Shown piece after piece: positions 45,101-52,284 of a DNA stretch of 64,000 nt. The stretch's first letter is position 1. Each line of letters opens with the position of its first letter. The stretch is from CAZHNW01 sp942491575. GTDB lineage: Bacteria; Spirochaetota; UBA4802; UBA5550. The position numbers were made by a program, and so were the translations under genes. The notes beneath the pieces are model-generated. The model saw nothing but the letters and a program-made list of their open reading frames with translations, was not told where the DNA came from and searched no databases. The stretch is taken from assembly GCA_942491575.1 (NCBI GenBank), contig CALOBT010000025.1, positions 2,790,001-2,854,000 on the forward strand, in the 5' to 3' direction.

Positions 45101-45512
45101 TTTCAACATAGTACTTATTATTATGTTTTGCCGGTTCAGAGATAACCAGTTTCAGATATTTTATTTCCATGAGGGGAAGTCTGAGACGATATTCCTTCTC
45201 ATCAAGTTCAAAGTCCTGCTCCCGGTGTATCACCTTCCAGGATACGGCGTCACCGCTCACTTCAAAGCGGAATGCACGTGGAAATGTTAGACTTCCACCC
45301 GGGGAAGGTTTCATTTCTATGAAATCAATAATCACCGGATCATCAAATGCGATAATAACATTTTCCGAAATTGCCACATTGCGCTGCTCCGTGCTCCAGT
45401 AACCTTCGTCACTGAAAAGGTGACCTGCAGGGGCCTGCTGTTCCAGTTCACTGGAAACTGAATGAATTGATCCGTGGTGAATCCTTCGATGGCTGACATT
45501 TATATAATTCAT
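42171..45512 (-). CDS. Large repeat protein with two discoidin-like domains and tail-fibre-like 32-residue repeats
   Basis: 1113 residues, no signal peptide. Residues 10-145 and 160-280 look like F5/8-type C (discoidin) carbohydrate-binding domains (YWSTEQRNVAI, WKVIHREQD, YLKLVISEPAKHNNKYY; second copy FIDLGAVYHLNRVALTS, ARFIRLEMKGG). Residues 302-813 are 16 repeats of 32 residues, each with GIVELAEDGE and AVQGNDRRL at fixed positions, resembling phage tail-fibre repeats. The C-terminal 300 residues are Gly/Ser-rich with GIAGVAGIV, VGIRGQS and a final GTVIGKALDGLEDGIGTIPVFI segment. It is not surrounded by phage genes. It could be a surface or fibre-type adhesin exported without a classical signal, or a domesticated tail-fibre protein. 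It lies 5 bp upstream of cbiQ. Confidence 0.7.
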   Translation of the reverse strand: MNYINVSHRRIHHGSIHSVSSELEQQAPAGHLFSDEGYWSTEQRNVAISENVIIAFDDPVIIDFIEMKPSPGGSLTFPRAFRFEVSGDAVSWKVIHREQDFELDEKEYRLRLPLMEIKYLKLVISEPAKHNNKYYVEIGSLSAGIAGVEEITSSSEVSEEKSVVSLFSKDTQKQWHSLPQQQSHFEEIFIDLGAVYHLNRVALTSAGMGFPDQFHVNMSADNNVWTTLFEIKNFKPEMYKSYWWDINVTSARFIRLEMKGGRLASGEYGVVLAGLEIDAALIEYGHTHNIGELVPHASIFQAGVARLAKDGDDSPGTAVQGSDRRLRDATTIFKGICQLAENGEVADGLVVQSSDQRLKPATDQTPGIVRLSYDRENQAGTAVQGNDSRLQEATDDTFGIVRLCQDGLYTEHAVVKGNDRRLQKATTENNGICRLARDGSDEEGTAVQGSDSRLRMATTMYPGIARLAEDGESSEGTAVQGNDRRLKDATVQSRGIVELGEDGEDREGVVVQGNDRRLKDATTELKGIVELAEDGEEKEGAVVQSNDYRLKDATTESKGIVELAEDNETNPGVAVQGNDRRLRDASEVAKGIMQFCRDGSTDPLTAVQGNDRRLKNASTAAKGIVELAEDGEDRGGVAVQGNDRRLKDATTESKGIVELAEDGEERPGVAVQGNDRRLRDATEQEPGIMRFAGDGEASPAMAVQGNDCRLRDAATTSKGIVELGEDGEDREGVVVQGNDRRLKEATTVTSGIVELAEDGEDREGVAVQGNDSRLKEGSVEAPGILRLSKEGESRAGFALQSNDPRLSDPREALPHEHNYAPANHDFNSHSGTISIAGKKEETIQGITPPSDNSSIIHGKNKSDKNGAVGIAGVAGIVSEKPGHTYGVLGHSSHVGIRGQSTGNENGGGSGVMGLSRFGAGGVFVSEHDYSLVADGFGKIQDYDSTAGLVGNGNALLVRGESLFRGSIKLEHEKDGEDFPGNIVEYFEADETEFISPGDLLVISPGGESILSRSREEYSRRVIGVVAGNPLVAMNNSGTEEKIYPVALAGRALCKVDARNKPVNPGDLIVTSSTPGCGMPGTIDSFDKIGTVIGKALDGLEDGIGTIPVFIMHQ
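43074..44609 (-). repeat. 16 tandem 96-bp repeats inside the tail-fibre-like protein
   Basis: Sixteen units of exactly 32 codons (residues 302-813). Positions 2-10 (GIVELAEDG) and 17-27 (AVQGNDRRLKD) are most conserved. Adjacent units such as 7, 8 and 11, 12 are close copies, while 2, 4, 10 and 16 have diverged, so the array looks old with recent local duplication. Confidence 0.9.
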
Positions 45513-45591
45513 AATTACTCCTGCTGGCGATTGTTCAATATAAAGGTGGATATACTACGAGTATATCACTGTCAAATAGTTTCTTCCGCTG

Positions 45592-45993
45592 TTAAAAGAG
45601 ATACGAGATGAAGCAGATAATACCTGCAGCAATTCTCACGATCGCTTCAAAATATATGAGCCGTTTTTGCCCGACTTCTCCACCCATTTCCTCTTCTGCC
45701 ATTTCAAAGGTTTTTTTGAAACGATCCGGAAAGAGTAGAATGAAGGGTCCGGAAAAAACAATAAAAATTCCAATGATAAAAATTACTGTTTCGAATCGAC
45801 CATGGTACATGGTAAGAGGGAAACCGAAAACTATTAAAAGTAAACCATGAATAAAAAAATACCGGTTTGCCGCCCATCTCCCCCAGAATAGGAAGGCCTT
45901 CATCGGCATAAGCATTTCAATGCAACCCATAATTATCAGTAAAATACCGAATCCGAATACGTACCGGGTAATAACGATTTCAGGGATTATCAT
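45592..45993 (-). CDS. Small membrane protein, function unknown
   Basis: 133 residues, four hydrophobic segments, and a charged patch FPDRFKKTFEMAEEEMGGEV in the cytoplasmic loop. Not recognised. It overlaps the hydrolase gene by 4 bases (45990-45993), so it is translated with it. Confidence 0.75.
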   Translation of the reverse strand: MIIPEIVITRYVFGFGILLIIMGCIEMLMPMKAFLFWGRWAANRYFFIHGLLLIVFGFPLTMYHGRFETVIFIIGIFIVFSGPFILLFPDRFKKTFEMAEEEMGGEVGQKRLIYFEAIVRIAAGIICFISYLF

Positions 45994-46733
45994 CGGTTGC
46001 CTCCAAGCCAGGAAATAACTTCCCCCCTGATAATCTCTATATCCTTCTCCCTGGTAAGGTTATGATCACCATCATCAATTTTTACATAACGTACCGGTCC
46101 GGAGTACTCTTTTACAAGGATATCTGCCTGAACCGGGGAAACGACTGAATCCAGGGCGCCATGAATTGCCAGCAGGGGCACATCTGTTGATCCCAAAGAA
46201 GATATAATATCCGTTTCAGCAAGCTCTTTAAAAAATGAGTTTTTCATAGGAATCCCTTCAATGGGTGTATTCCCCTTTTCCGGAAGGGCAAGAACTCTTT
46301 CCCTGTCCATGCCCGGTAAAATATCGAGAAGATTGACCGGCGCCGCAATAGTAATGATGGATTCAATGGTAACATCCCCTCTACCTGCATAGAGAAGGGT
46401 CACTGCGGCTCCCATACTGGAGCCCATGAGATGTAATTCTCTAATTCCCCGTTCCTTCACAAATTTAACAACTGCTGCAAGGTCTTCAACTTCACCCCGT
46501 ATCGAGAGATTAGAGATGTCTGTGCCGGATTCACCGGCATATCGAAAATCAAAGGTTAACAGAGAAAATCCCGCCTCTGTAATTGATTCAGCCAGCCTTG
46601 TTATTTTATATCCGTCCTTTGAAGAAAAAAGACCATGGCTGAAAATAATGCCCTGATCAGTCTTCTTTTCAGGAGAATACCAGTTCCCCGCCAGTGTGAC
46701 CGGTTCGTTCTCTATTTGTATCTTTTCTACCAC
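45990..46733 (-). CDS. Alpha/beta hydrolase
   Basis: 247 residues with the serine hydrolase fold: oxyanion-hole HGLFSSKDG, nucleophile elbow GSSMGAAVT (Ser in GxSxG), acid Asp in LDSVVSPVQ and catalytic His in DGDHNL. It belongs to the esterase/lysophospholipase-like (Hydrolase_4) group. The gene is 3 bp downstream of a lipoprotein gene and overlaps the membrane protein gene, forming a three-gene operon. Substrate unknown. Confidence 0.9.
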   Translation of the reverse strand: MVEKIQIENEPVTLAGNWYSPEKKTDQGIIFSHGLFSSKDGYKITRLAESITEAGFSLLTFDFRYAGESGTDISNLSIRGEVEDLAAVVKFVKERGIRELHLMGSSMGAAVTLLYAGRGDVTIESIITIAAPVNLLDILPGMDRERVLALPEKGNTPIEGIPMKNSFFKELAETDIISSLGSTDVPLLAIHGALDSVVSPVQADILVKEYSGPVRYVKIDDGDHNLTREKDIEIIRGEVISWLGGNR

Positions 46734-46736
46734 GGA

Positions 46737-47309
46737 TTATCTTCCCCTCCGTGATCGTTTTAATTTTATTACCGGCTCGAAATACCCTTCAGAATTATTG
46801 CCATCAATTATTATACGCCGGGGGCTGACCAAAAGGAGTTTACTCTTCCCCCTCTTCTTCAGGTTGGCAGTAAAAATGAAATATGATGACTTTGCCTTTA
46901 CAAAACCCGAGGACATATTTATTCCCGAGGTTTTTCTGCTCTTTTTCATTTCGTAAATATTGATCCTCACCATGTTCTTCCCTTCGAATGTATAGACACC
47001 CTTAAAAACAAGGGAATGATTGTTCAGGTAAAGTATTATTACCGCCCGATAATTTTTATAAAACTTGAAGGTATAGCCGTAATGATTGGGATACTTCAAT
47101 TCCCAGGATCCGCTGATTGCCTCAAATGTGATCGGCACAGCCGGTTCATTTTTTTCTTCTATTTTTTCTTCTTTTACCGGCAGCGGGGCCTTTTCTTCAT
47201 TTTTTTGATCTCCGCAGGCCATCAAATTCATCAGCACAGATAATATAATTGCACCTGAAATAGATTTTAATCCACCGCAGAGGCTGATTTCTTTCATCTT
47301 TTTCACCAT
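46737..47309 (-). CDS. Putative lipoprotein, function unknown
   Basis: 190 residues with a lipoprotein signal (ILSVLMNLMAC, lipidated Cys32) after a charged start. Linker rich in Glu/Lys (EEKAPLPVKEEKIEEKNE), then a beta-rich domain (GSWELKYPNHYGYTFKFYKNYRAVIIL, YTFEGKNMVRINIYEMK), a lipocalin-like or META-like arrangement. The first ATG lacks a clear ribosome-binding site. It is first in the operon with the hydrolase gene. Confidence 0.65.
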   Translation of the reverse strand: MVKKMKEISLCGGLKSISGAIILSVLMNLMACGDQKNEEKAPLPVKEEKIEEKNEPAVPITFEAISGSWELKYPNHYGYTFKFYKNYRAVIILYLNNHSLVFKGVYTFEGKNMVRINIYEMKKSRKTSGINMSSGFVKAKSSYFIFTANLKKRGKSKLLLVSPRRIIIDGNNSEGYFEPVIKLKRSRRGR

Positions 47310-47415
47310 ATAATTGATATTTCAGACAACACAGATTCTCTCATGGAAACATGGTGTCAATAATCATTTACTACATTTATACTGTAACATGGTCAATAAT
47401 TTTTGTTCATAACTA

Positions 47416-47444
47416 TTGACAGCTTGAGAAGGAGTCTGTATTGT
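47416..47444 (+). promoter_or_regulatory. ssrA promoter
   Basis: TTGACA (47416-47421), exactly 17 bp, TATTGT (47439-47444). It ends 9 bases before the mature 5' end of tmRNA at 47454, the right distance for a transcription start a few bases before it. Confidence 0.85.
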
Positions 47445-47453
47445 GGTCGGAAA

Positions 47454-47806
<353 letters not shown>

Positions 47807-47813
47807 CAGAATT

Positions 47814-47848
47814 AAAAAAATAGCTGCAGGTTTGCAGCTATTTTTTTT
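47814..47848. terminator. Bidirectional terminator of ssrA and the opposing lipoprotein gene
   Basis: TAGCTGCA (47821-47828) pairs with TGCAGCTA (47833-47840), loop GGTT; eight T residues follow on the plus strand and A residues precede for the minus strand. The stop codon of the minus-strand gene lies inside the stem. Confidence 0.95.
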
Positions 47849-48467
47849 CGAGAAAATCGATATCTATCATTGTCTCTACGAAGCGCTCACTCACTTTATC
47901 AAGAAGGTGTTTTTTTACCTTTTCCGGATTTACTTCATCAATATGATAGGTATTGTTCTGCCTGTCGAGAAAATGAACATTCATTGACTTATCTACAATT
48001 ACAATGATTGAATTAAAATCTATGTACTGAAGTTCAGCCTGAAAAAATCCGTCCACTTCGTAAACAACCAGCAGGTCGAGATTCCCGCTTTTCATTATCT
48101 CATCAACAGCAGACCTGTTAGTCTGAAGGTAGTATTTTACGACACCGAGCGATTTAAAGGTAAGGAAATCTTTCTGCGGTGAAAGCTGATAAAAACGATC
48201 TGCATCTGTTTTATAGGAAATGAGCTCCTCAGCTGGCTTAGAAGGAAGTGTTATTTTTTTAAGCTGCTTATGGCCTTCAATCCAGTAAAGCAGGGTTTGA
48301 CGATAGTCTTCTTCCGAAACAAATGATGTATTCTGAATTCTGAATATCACCCCGACATTTTTTACCGCTTCCAGTTTATCGGTTTCACTGATTTCATTGT
48401 TTATTGAAAAACTGGAACAGGATGCGAAAAGAAGAGCAGAAAAGAAAAACAGCAGTACTTTTTTCAT
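47838..48467 (-). CDS. Putative lipoprotein, function unknown
   Basis: 209 residues with a lipoprotein signal (LFFFSALLFASC, lipidated Cys17). The remaining domain has mixed helix/strand sequence with VGVIFRIQNTSFVSEEDYRQTLLYW, GNLDLLVVYEVDGFF and a helical end. Not recognised. It lies 17 bp downstream of the 48485 gene on the same strand, so they are probably co-transcribed. Its stop is shared with the ssrA terminator hairpin. Confidence 0.75.
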   Translation of the reverse strand: MKKVLLFFFSALLFASCSSFSINNEISETDKLEAVKNVGVIFRIQNTSFVSEEDYRQTLLYWIEGHKQLKKITLPSKPAEELISYKTDADRFYQLSPQKDFLTFKSLGVVKYYLQTNRSAVDEIMKSGNLDLLVVYEVDGFFQAELQYIDFNSIIVIVDKSMNVHFLDRQNNTYHIDEVNPEKVKKHLLDKVSERFVETMIDIDFLEKK

Positions 48468-48484
48468 TATTTTCCTCAGGTGGG

Positions 48485-49291
48485 CTAATTATTACAGGTG
48501 GCCAGGAGCCTTCTTCCTTCCTCTGTCAAAGCAAGGGTTACCGGCACTTTTCCCTTACTCTTTCTGTACCTTAAAATGTTAAAATGTTTCAGCCAGGTAT
48601 AAAGATAAAAGTCAATAAAGGAGATCAGTATGAGATTATTTTTCTCGGAAAAACCTGTCAATTCACAAAATTCGTTTGTAAGATCATCTACAGAAACAAA
48701 ATCATCCTTTTTGAGGAGTAAATCCCTCATAATAAGCCTGTCCTCGTGAAGGGCCATTGCCGCCTCTTCATCACTGGGGAAAATATCCTCCCAGGGAACA
48801 AAATTCCAGAAACTGTTCAAAAGACGAAAATAGAGAGAATTATCCGAAATGTCCTTTTCTGCAGCAACGGCTTTTCCATTTTGATCAGAAACCAGCCCGG
48901 AAGCCCTCAAGATATGAATCATCTGCTTCAGATTAATGTGGAGAAGGTCTTTATCCCCCGCAGTCTGTTCCAGTAATCCTTCTGCTTCGGCGGCATCAAG
49001 GACTTTTTTATAAAAGGAATCAGGAAGTGCACCCTCATTCAATTTAACAGATTTAATACCGATAAAATCAAGTAACAGTCTGGCGATATCACAGGCAAAA
49101 CAATCAGCAGTAAAAGAAGATGTTGTAACCTTGTTTTCCTGAAGGAACATTCCAAGGTCAGCCACCGTCGAGAAGGCATCATGGGCCGCAGCGGATACTG
49201 CTGCAGTCTTCAGGGGAAGTTTCTCCAAAGTAAAAAGAAATTCCCCGTAACCGTCAGTTGCGCCATCCTGTAACTTTTTTTTCTGAATCAT
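48485..49291 (-). CDS. Protein of unknown function with winged-helix-like C-terminus
   Basis: 268 residues, no signal peptide or membrane segment. It contains two Cys in FTADCFACDIARLLLDF, and a C-terminal block (ISFIDFYLYTWLKHFNILRYRKSKGKVPVTLALTEEGRRLLA) resembling a winged-helix end. The ATG at 49291 is preferred to a TTG at 49303. The upstream gap carries the 13-bp-spaced AATTAATT array. No family assigned. Confidence 0.65.
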   Translation of the reverse strand: MIQKKKLQDGATDGYGEFLFTLEKLPLKTAAVSAAAHDAFSTVADLGMFLQENKVTTSSFTADCFACDIARLLLDFIGIKSVKLNEGALPDSFYKKVLDAAEAEGLLEQTAGDKDLLHINLKQMIHILRASGLVSDQNGKAVAAEKDISDNSLYFRLLNSFWNFVPWEDIFPSDEEAAMALHEDRLIMRDLLLKKDDFVSVDDLTNEFCELTGFSEKNNLILISFIDFYLYTWLKHFNILRYRKSKGKVPVTLALTEEGRRLLATCNN

Positions 49292-49350
49292 TATTTCCAA
49301 CAATAGATTATTTTTACATCAGCAATAATTTCGCCGACATATTTGAACTC

Positions 49351-49538
49351 AATTAATTTACTAAATTAATTGAGTAAATTAATTAAGTAAATTAATTTTT
49401 TTCAAAAAAGTAAAAAAAATTAATTTCTTAAACTGTTCCGTGAACCGGCCTACGGAATTCCTGAAACTATATTTGTTGAACTGGGAAAAAAACAGGGAAA
49501 TTCAATTAATTTCGGAACATGAGAGTATAAAATTAATT
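49351..49538. repeat. Array of AATTAATT palindromes with 13-bp period
   Basis: The octamer AATTAATT starts at 49351, 49364, 49377 and 49390, exactly 13 bp apart, and again at 49418, 49504 and 49531. In the first four the surrounding 13-mer is (A/C)(G/C)TAAATTAATT(G/A/T). An additional copy (50351-50358) overlaps the -35 box of the 49599 gene. It could bind a protein or provide an unwinding element. No DnaA box was seen nearby. Confidence 0.85.
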
Positions 49539-49598
49539 GAAAGTCAAGAGAATTCTTTCAGAAGCCTAAAAAAAAGAGACATATTATTTTTATAATAT

Positions 49599-50294
49599 TC
49601 AGGTAAGAATGGCTACGGTTTCAGCAATAATATTTCCCTGGGCAGCAAGGGCTGTTTTTGGTGCCCCTGTAATTGCCGCTGAAACCTGTTCCGGCATTTC
49701 CGGCTGGATTTCACGAATATCTACACCCGTTACCTGTAAAATATCTCTCTTGAAAGTATTTGCCACTTCCTTCAAAGCCGTATCCCTTCCCTGCAGGGAC
49801 CTGTCAATCTCATTGAATGTTTCACCCTCAGGAATATTTCCCGCATTCAGGTTTTCTGCGATATCCCTGATGTTATTGATTGCTCCGGGAATTTCCATCA
49901 CTTCACGTGAAACAGCTTTCATCTCCGCTGGAACCTGCGGGGGTTTTTGAAAGGTATCACTAAACCTGTTTAAATCTTCAGGAATCTGCGACACTGTTTC
50001 CTGGAGTGCGGTGACATCAACCCTGCCGCTGACCAGGGCCTGCGCAGCAATATTTCTCAAACGGGAAGAAACCACCATGGCCTTTTGAACGATATTTGAA
50101 GAGACCTGTGCTATAGTAAGAGCATCTGCAAGAGAATGCTCCATGTTCAGCCGCTTGCCAATGGACTGCTGAAGGTCCTGGTTAACGATGCGGCTCTTTG
50201 CAGAATTGATTGAATTTTTATTAGAATTTATCCGGGTTGCATCCCTCGGCGCTCGACGCAACGCATTACTGGTAACATCCGGTGTAACCTTCAT
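49599..50294 (-). CDS. Helical protein of unknown function, flagellin-like ends
   Basis: 231 residues, mostly helical, no signal peptide. Residues 45-90 (MEHSLADALTIAQVSSNIVQKAMVVSSRLRNIAAQALVSGRVD) and the end (ALAAQGNIIAETVAILT) resemble the helical D0/D1 pattern of flagellin, in which the final helix contains AQ(A/G)N and a hydrophobic tail. The central region is not flagellin-like. It could be a flagellar or other self-assembling filament protein, or coincidental helical similarity. A promoter stands at 50324-50352. Confidence 0.6.
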   Translation of the reverse strand: MKVTPDVTSNALRRAPRDATRINSNKNSINSAKSRIVNQDLQQSIGKRLNMEHSLADALTIAQVSSNIVQKAMVVSSRLRNIAAQALVSGRVDVTALQETVSQIPEDLNRFSDTFQKPPQVPAEMKAVSREVMEIPGAINNIRDIAENLNAGNIPEGETFNEIDRSLQGRDTALKEVANTFKRDILQVTGVDIREIQPEMPEQVSAAITGAPKTALAAQGNIIAETVAILT

Positions 50295-50323
50295 AACTTC
50301 CCTCCCTGGTTGTGCCCATATAA

Positions 50324-50352
50324 ATAATAGGAAAATCAGAAGATATTGTCAA
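50324..50352 (-). promoter_or_regulatory. Sigma-70-type promoter of the 49599 gene
   Basis: On the minus strand TTGACA (50352-50347), 17 bp and TATTAT (50329-50324) lie about 30 bases before the ATG. The -35 box overlaps an AATTAATT octamer (50351-50358). Confidence 0.8.
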
Positions 50353-50375
50353 TTAATTTGTGTTATATTTTCACA

Positions 50376-50468
50376 TGGAGGCGACGATGCGCATTTGAAG
50401 GCGACAATGCACATTTGAAGGCGACAATGCACATTTGAAAGCGACAATGCCATTGTCGCTTTCAAATG
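50376..50468. repeat. 20-bp tandem repeat ending in a perfect 18-bp inverted repeat
   Basis: Units TGAAGGCGACAATGCACATT-like start at 50376 (diverged), 50396, 50416 (identical) and 50436 (partial). The last unit forms a perfect inverted repeat with what follows: CATTTGAAAGCGACAATG (50432-50449), one base, and its complement (50451-50468). It lies 10 bases past the acyl-CoA dehydrogenase stop (minus strand). Not a normal terminator: no T tract. Confidence 0.85.
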
Positions 50469-50477
50469 GCACACTTC

Positions 50478-51725
50478 CTACTCATATACCTTTTCTTCTT
50501 CTTCGCCGGCGTTGATGGCATCTGCCTCAACATCACGGACGTTTTCTTTAGCCAGAACCTTATGGTACTCCTTGTACCATTCATTCTGTATGATAAGCTG
50601 CATAACTTCATTGGTCCCCACCCAGATCATGGCGAGACGGACATCACGAACTATCCGTTCAAGTGGATACACATTGGTGTAGCCGATACCCCCCATTACC
50701 TGCATACAGTCATTGGCAATGTCCCAGGCGCTTTCGGTTATAAATTTTTTGCACTCCGAAACCATCCTTCGAAGGCGGCCGGGATGGATACCCGGTTCAT
50801 CGGCGGCACGCGCCGTTGTATATGCAAGGGAACGGCAGGCATCCAGTTTCATTACAGAATCAGCTACCTTGAATCCCACAGCCTGGAAATTCATAATAGG
50901 TGTACCGAATGCCTTTCGGTTGGAGGTATACCGGGTTGCAATCTCAATGGCGGGCCGAACGGAGCCGATTGTCATGGCAGCGGTTCCGAGACGCTCCGGA
51001 ATCATCATTCGCTTGAATACATCGAAGCCACCATTGATGCCGTTCAGGGCATAGCGCTCAGGAACCCGTACATTTTCAAAAATTACCCGGCCGGCACCAC
51101 CACCGCGAACCCCCATCAGACCGTAAATATATTTGCTTTCAACACCCTCAGTGCGGGGAACCATGAAGGCAGTCATACGCTCATGAGGGGCCGCATCGGG
51201 ATTGGTCACAGCATAAACAAGGAACCAGTCTGCACCTTCGGCGCCGACAATAAATCGCTTCTGCCCCGTTATCAGCCAGTCGTCACCGTCCTTCCGTGCC
51301 ACAGTTGCTGCGCCGAAAAAATCAGACCCCCCACGCGGTTCCGTGAGGCATTCAGCAGCATAGACGTCCCCCTTTAACAGGGGAACCACCACTTCCTGTT
51401 TTAACTCATCATTGCCAAATTGAATTATGGCCTCACATACTATATCTGCTCCGACGCCCCAGAGGCAGGCGAGGGAATAACTGGCAACACCGATTTCCTC
51501 CGCCACTATCGCATCGTCAACCCATCCGAGGCCACGGCCCCCGTATTCCTTCGGTAGCCTGATGCCTAGAAGATTACGCCTTCCGCATTCCTTCAGGTAT
51601 TCATGGGGAAACTGTATTTTTTCAGAATCCATATCAAGAATCATTTCCCGGGGGACCCAGCTGGTAAAGTCACGTGCTTCATCCCGCAGTTTTTTCTGAT
51701 CTTCCGTCATTAAATAATCAAACAT
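50478..51725 (-). CDS. Acyl-CoA dehydrogenase family protein
   Basis: FAD-dependent enzyme of beta-oxidation or amino-acid degradation that passes electrons to ETF. 415 residues; domains are N-terminal helical, middle beta (CLTEPRGGSD, FIVGAEGADWFLV) and C-terminal helical (CMQVMGGIGYT, MIWVGTNEVM). In the last motif, canonical enzymes have YEGT, with Glu as catalytic base; here it is WVGT. Another Glu in MIPERLGTAA lies where isovaleryl- and long-chain-type enzymes carry their base. It is 11 bp downstream of merR. The membrane iron-sulfur oxidoreductase at 8062 could accept its electrons via ETF. Confidence 0.92.
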   Translation of the reverse strand: MFDYLMTEDQKKLRDEARDFTSWVPREMILDMDSEKIQFPHEYLKECGRRNLLGIRLPKEYGGRGLGWVDDAIVAEEIGVASYSLACLWGVGADIVCEAIIQFGNDELKQEVVVPLLKGDVYAAECLTEPRGGSDFFGAATVARKDGDDWLITGQKRFIVGAEGADWFLVYAVTNPDAAPHERMTAFMVPRTEGVESKYIYGLMGVRGGGAGRVIFENVRVPERYALNGINGGFDVFKRMMIPERLGTAAMTIGSVRPAIEIATRYTSNRKAFGTPIMNFQAVGFKVADSVMKLDACRSLAYTTARAADEPGIHPGRLRRMVSECKKFITESAWDIANDCMQVMGGIGYTNVYPLERIVRDVRLAMIWVGTNEVMQLIIQNEWYKEYHKVLAKENVRDVEADAINAGEEEEKVYE

Positions 51726-51736
51726 GTGATCCTCCG

Positions 51737-52132
51737 TTATTTTCCCTTCAGTTCATCAAGGCGCCCCGCAAGGTTGTCTTTCAGATTTTTCAGATCCGAT
51801 TCGAAGAGATCCATCTCCTCTCTCTTCCGCTGCAGCTCCATAAATTTTGATTCTATATACTCAAGGCTTTTCTCAATCTGGCTGATCTCGTTGACATCCG
51901 CATCGGCATGCCCGATCATTTCGGCAATTTCATCCAGGGTGGCACCGAAATATTTTCCCCGCAGGATAAGCCGCAGCCTGGCACGGTCCTTTTTCGTGTA
52001 AACCCGCTGATTACCCGGGGTACGTGCCGGTGAGATCAATCCCTTGTCTTCATAGAAACGAATAGTGGAGGGGCTAAGATCGAGCTGTGCCGCCAGTTCT
52101 GAAATGGTAAAGGTATTCTTTTCATCTTTCAT
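51737..52132 (-). CDS. MerR family transcriptional regulator
   Basis: 131 residues. An N-terminal winged helix-turn-helix (FTISELAAQLDLSPSTIRFYEDKGLISPARTPGNQRVYTKKDRARL) and a coiled-coil dimer helix (about 80-128). It lacks the metal-binding Cys of classical MerR and resembles regulators of acyl-CoA/branched-chain catabolism (LiuR-like). It is directly upstream of the acyl-CoA dehydrogenase gene (11 bp), which it likely controls, and probably its own promoter too. Confidence 0.92.
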   Translation of the reverse strand: MKDEKNTFTISELAAQLDLSPSTIRFYEDKGLISPARTPGNQRVYTKKDRARLRLILRGKYFGATLDEIAEMIGHADADVNEISQIEKSLEYIESKFMELQRKREEMDLFESDLKNLKDNLAGRLDELKGK

Positions 52133-52162
52133 ATTTTTGTTTTAAACCCACATCAATAGCTA

Positions 52163-52178
52163 AAGTTAAATACAACTT
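52163..52178. promoter_or_regulatory. Candidate MerR operator
   Basis: A perfect inverted repeat AAGTT-AAATAC-AACTT lies 31 bases before the merR ATG. A TTGACA-like -35 box (52209-52204, minus strand) is upstream, so the palindrome would sit at or near the -10 region. Spacing of -35 and -10 is unclear. Confidence 0.5.
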
Positions 52179-52252
52179 GAACTATTTTGAAGACAGATGA
52201 AAATGTCAAGCCCTTTGTGAAAAAATCAATATAGAGAGAAATAGTAAAAACA

Positions 52253-52263
52253 GGGGGGGGGGG
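52253..52263. repeat. Poly-G tract (11 G)
   Basis: Eleven consecutive G on the plus strand between the end of the ModE-like gene (52285, minus) and the merR promoter. Such tracts are prone to slippage, but no start or promoter element depends on it visibly. Confidence 0.9.
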
Positions 52264-52284
52264 AAGTCTAATTTTGTCTATTCA

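Noticed and set aside
42171..45512. Prophage remnant
   Set aside because: Only one tail-fibre-like gene is present; no integrase, terminase, portal or lysis gene, and the neighbours are cobalt transporter and housekeeping genes.
49351..49538. Replication origin, because of 13-mer AT-rich repeats
   Set aside because: No DnaA boxes nearby, and no dnaA, dnaN, gidA or rpmH gene in the window.
50376..50468. CRISPR array
   Set aside because: Units are directly adjacent without spacers and no cas genes are present.
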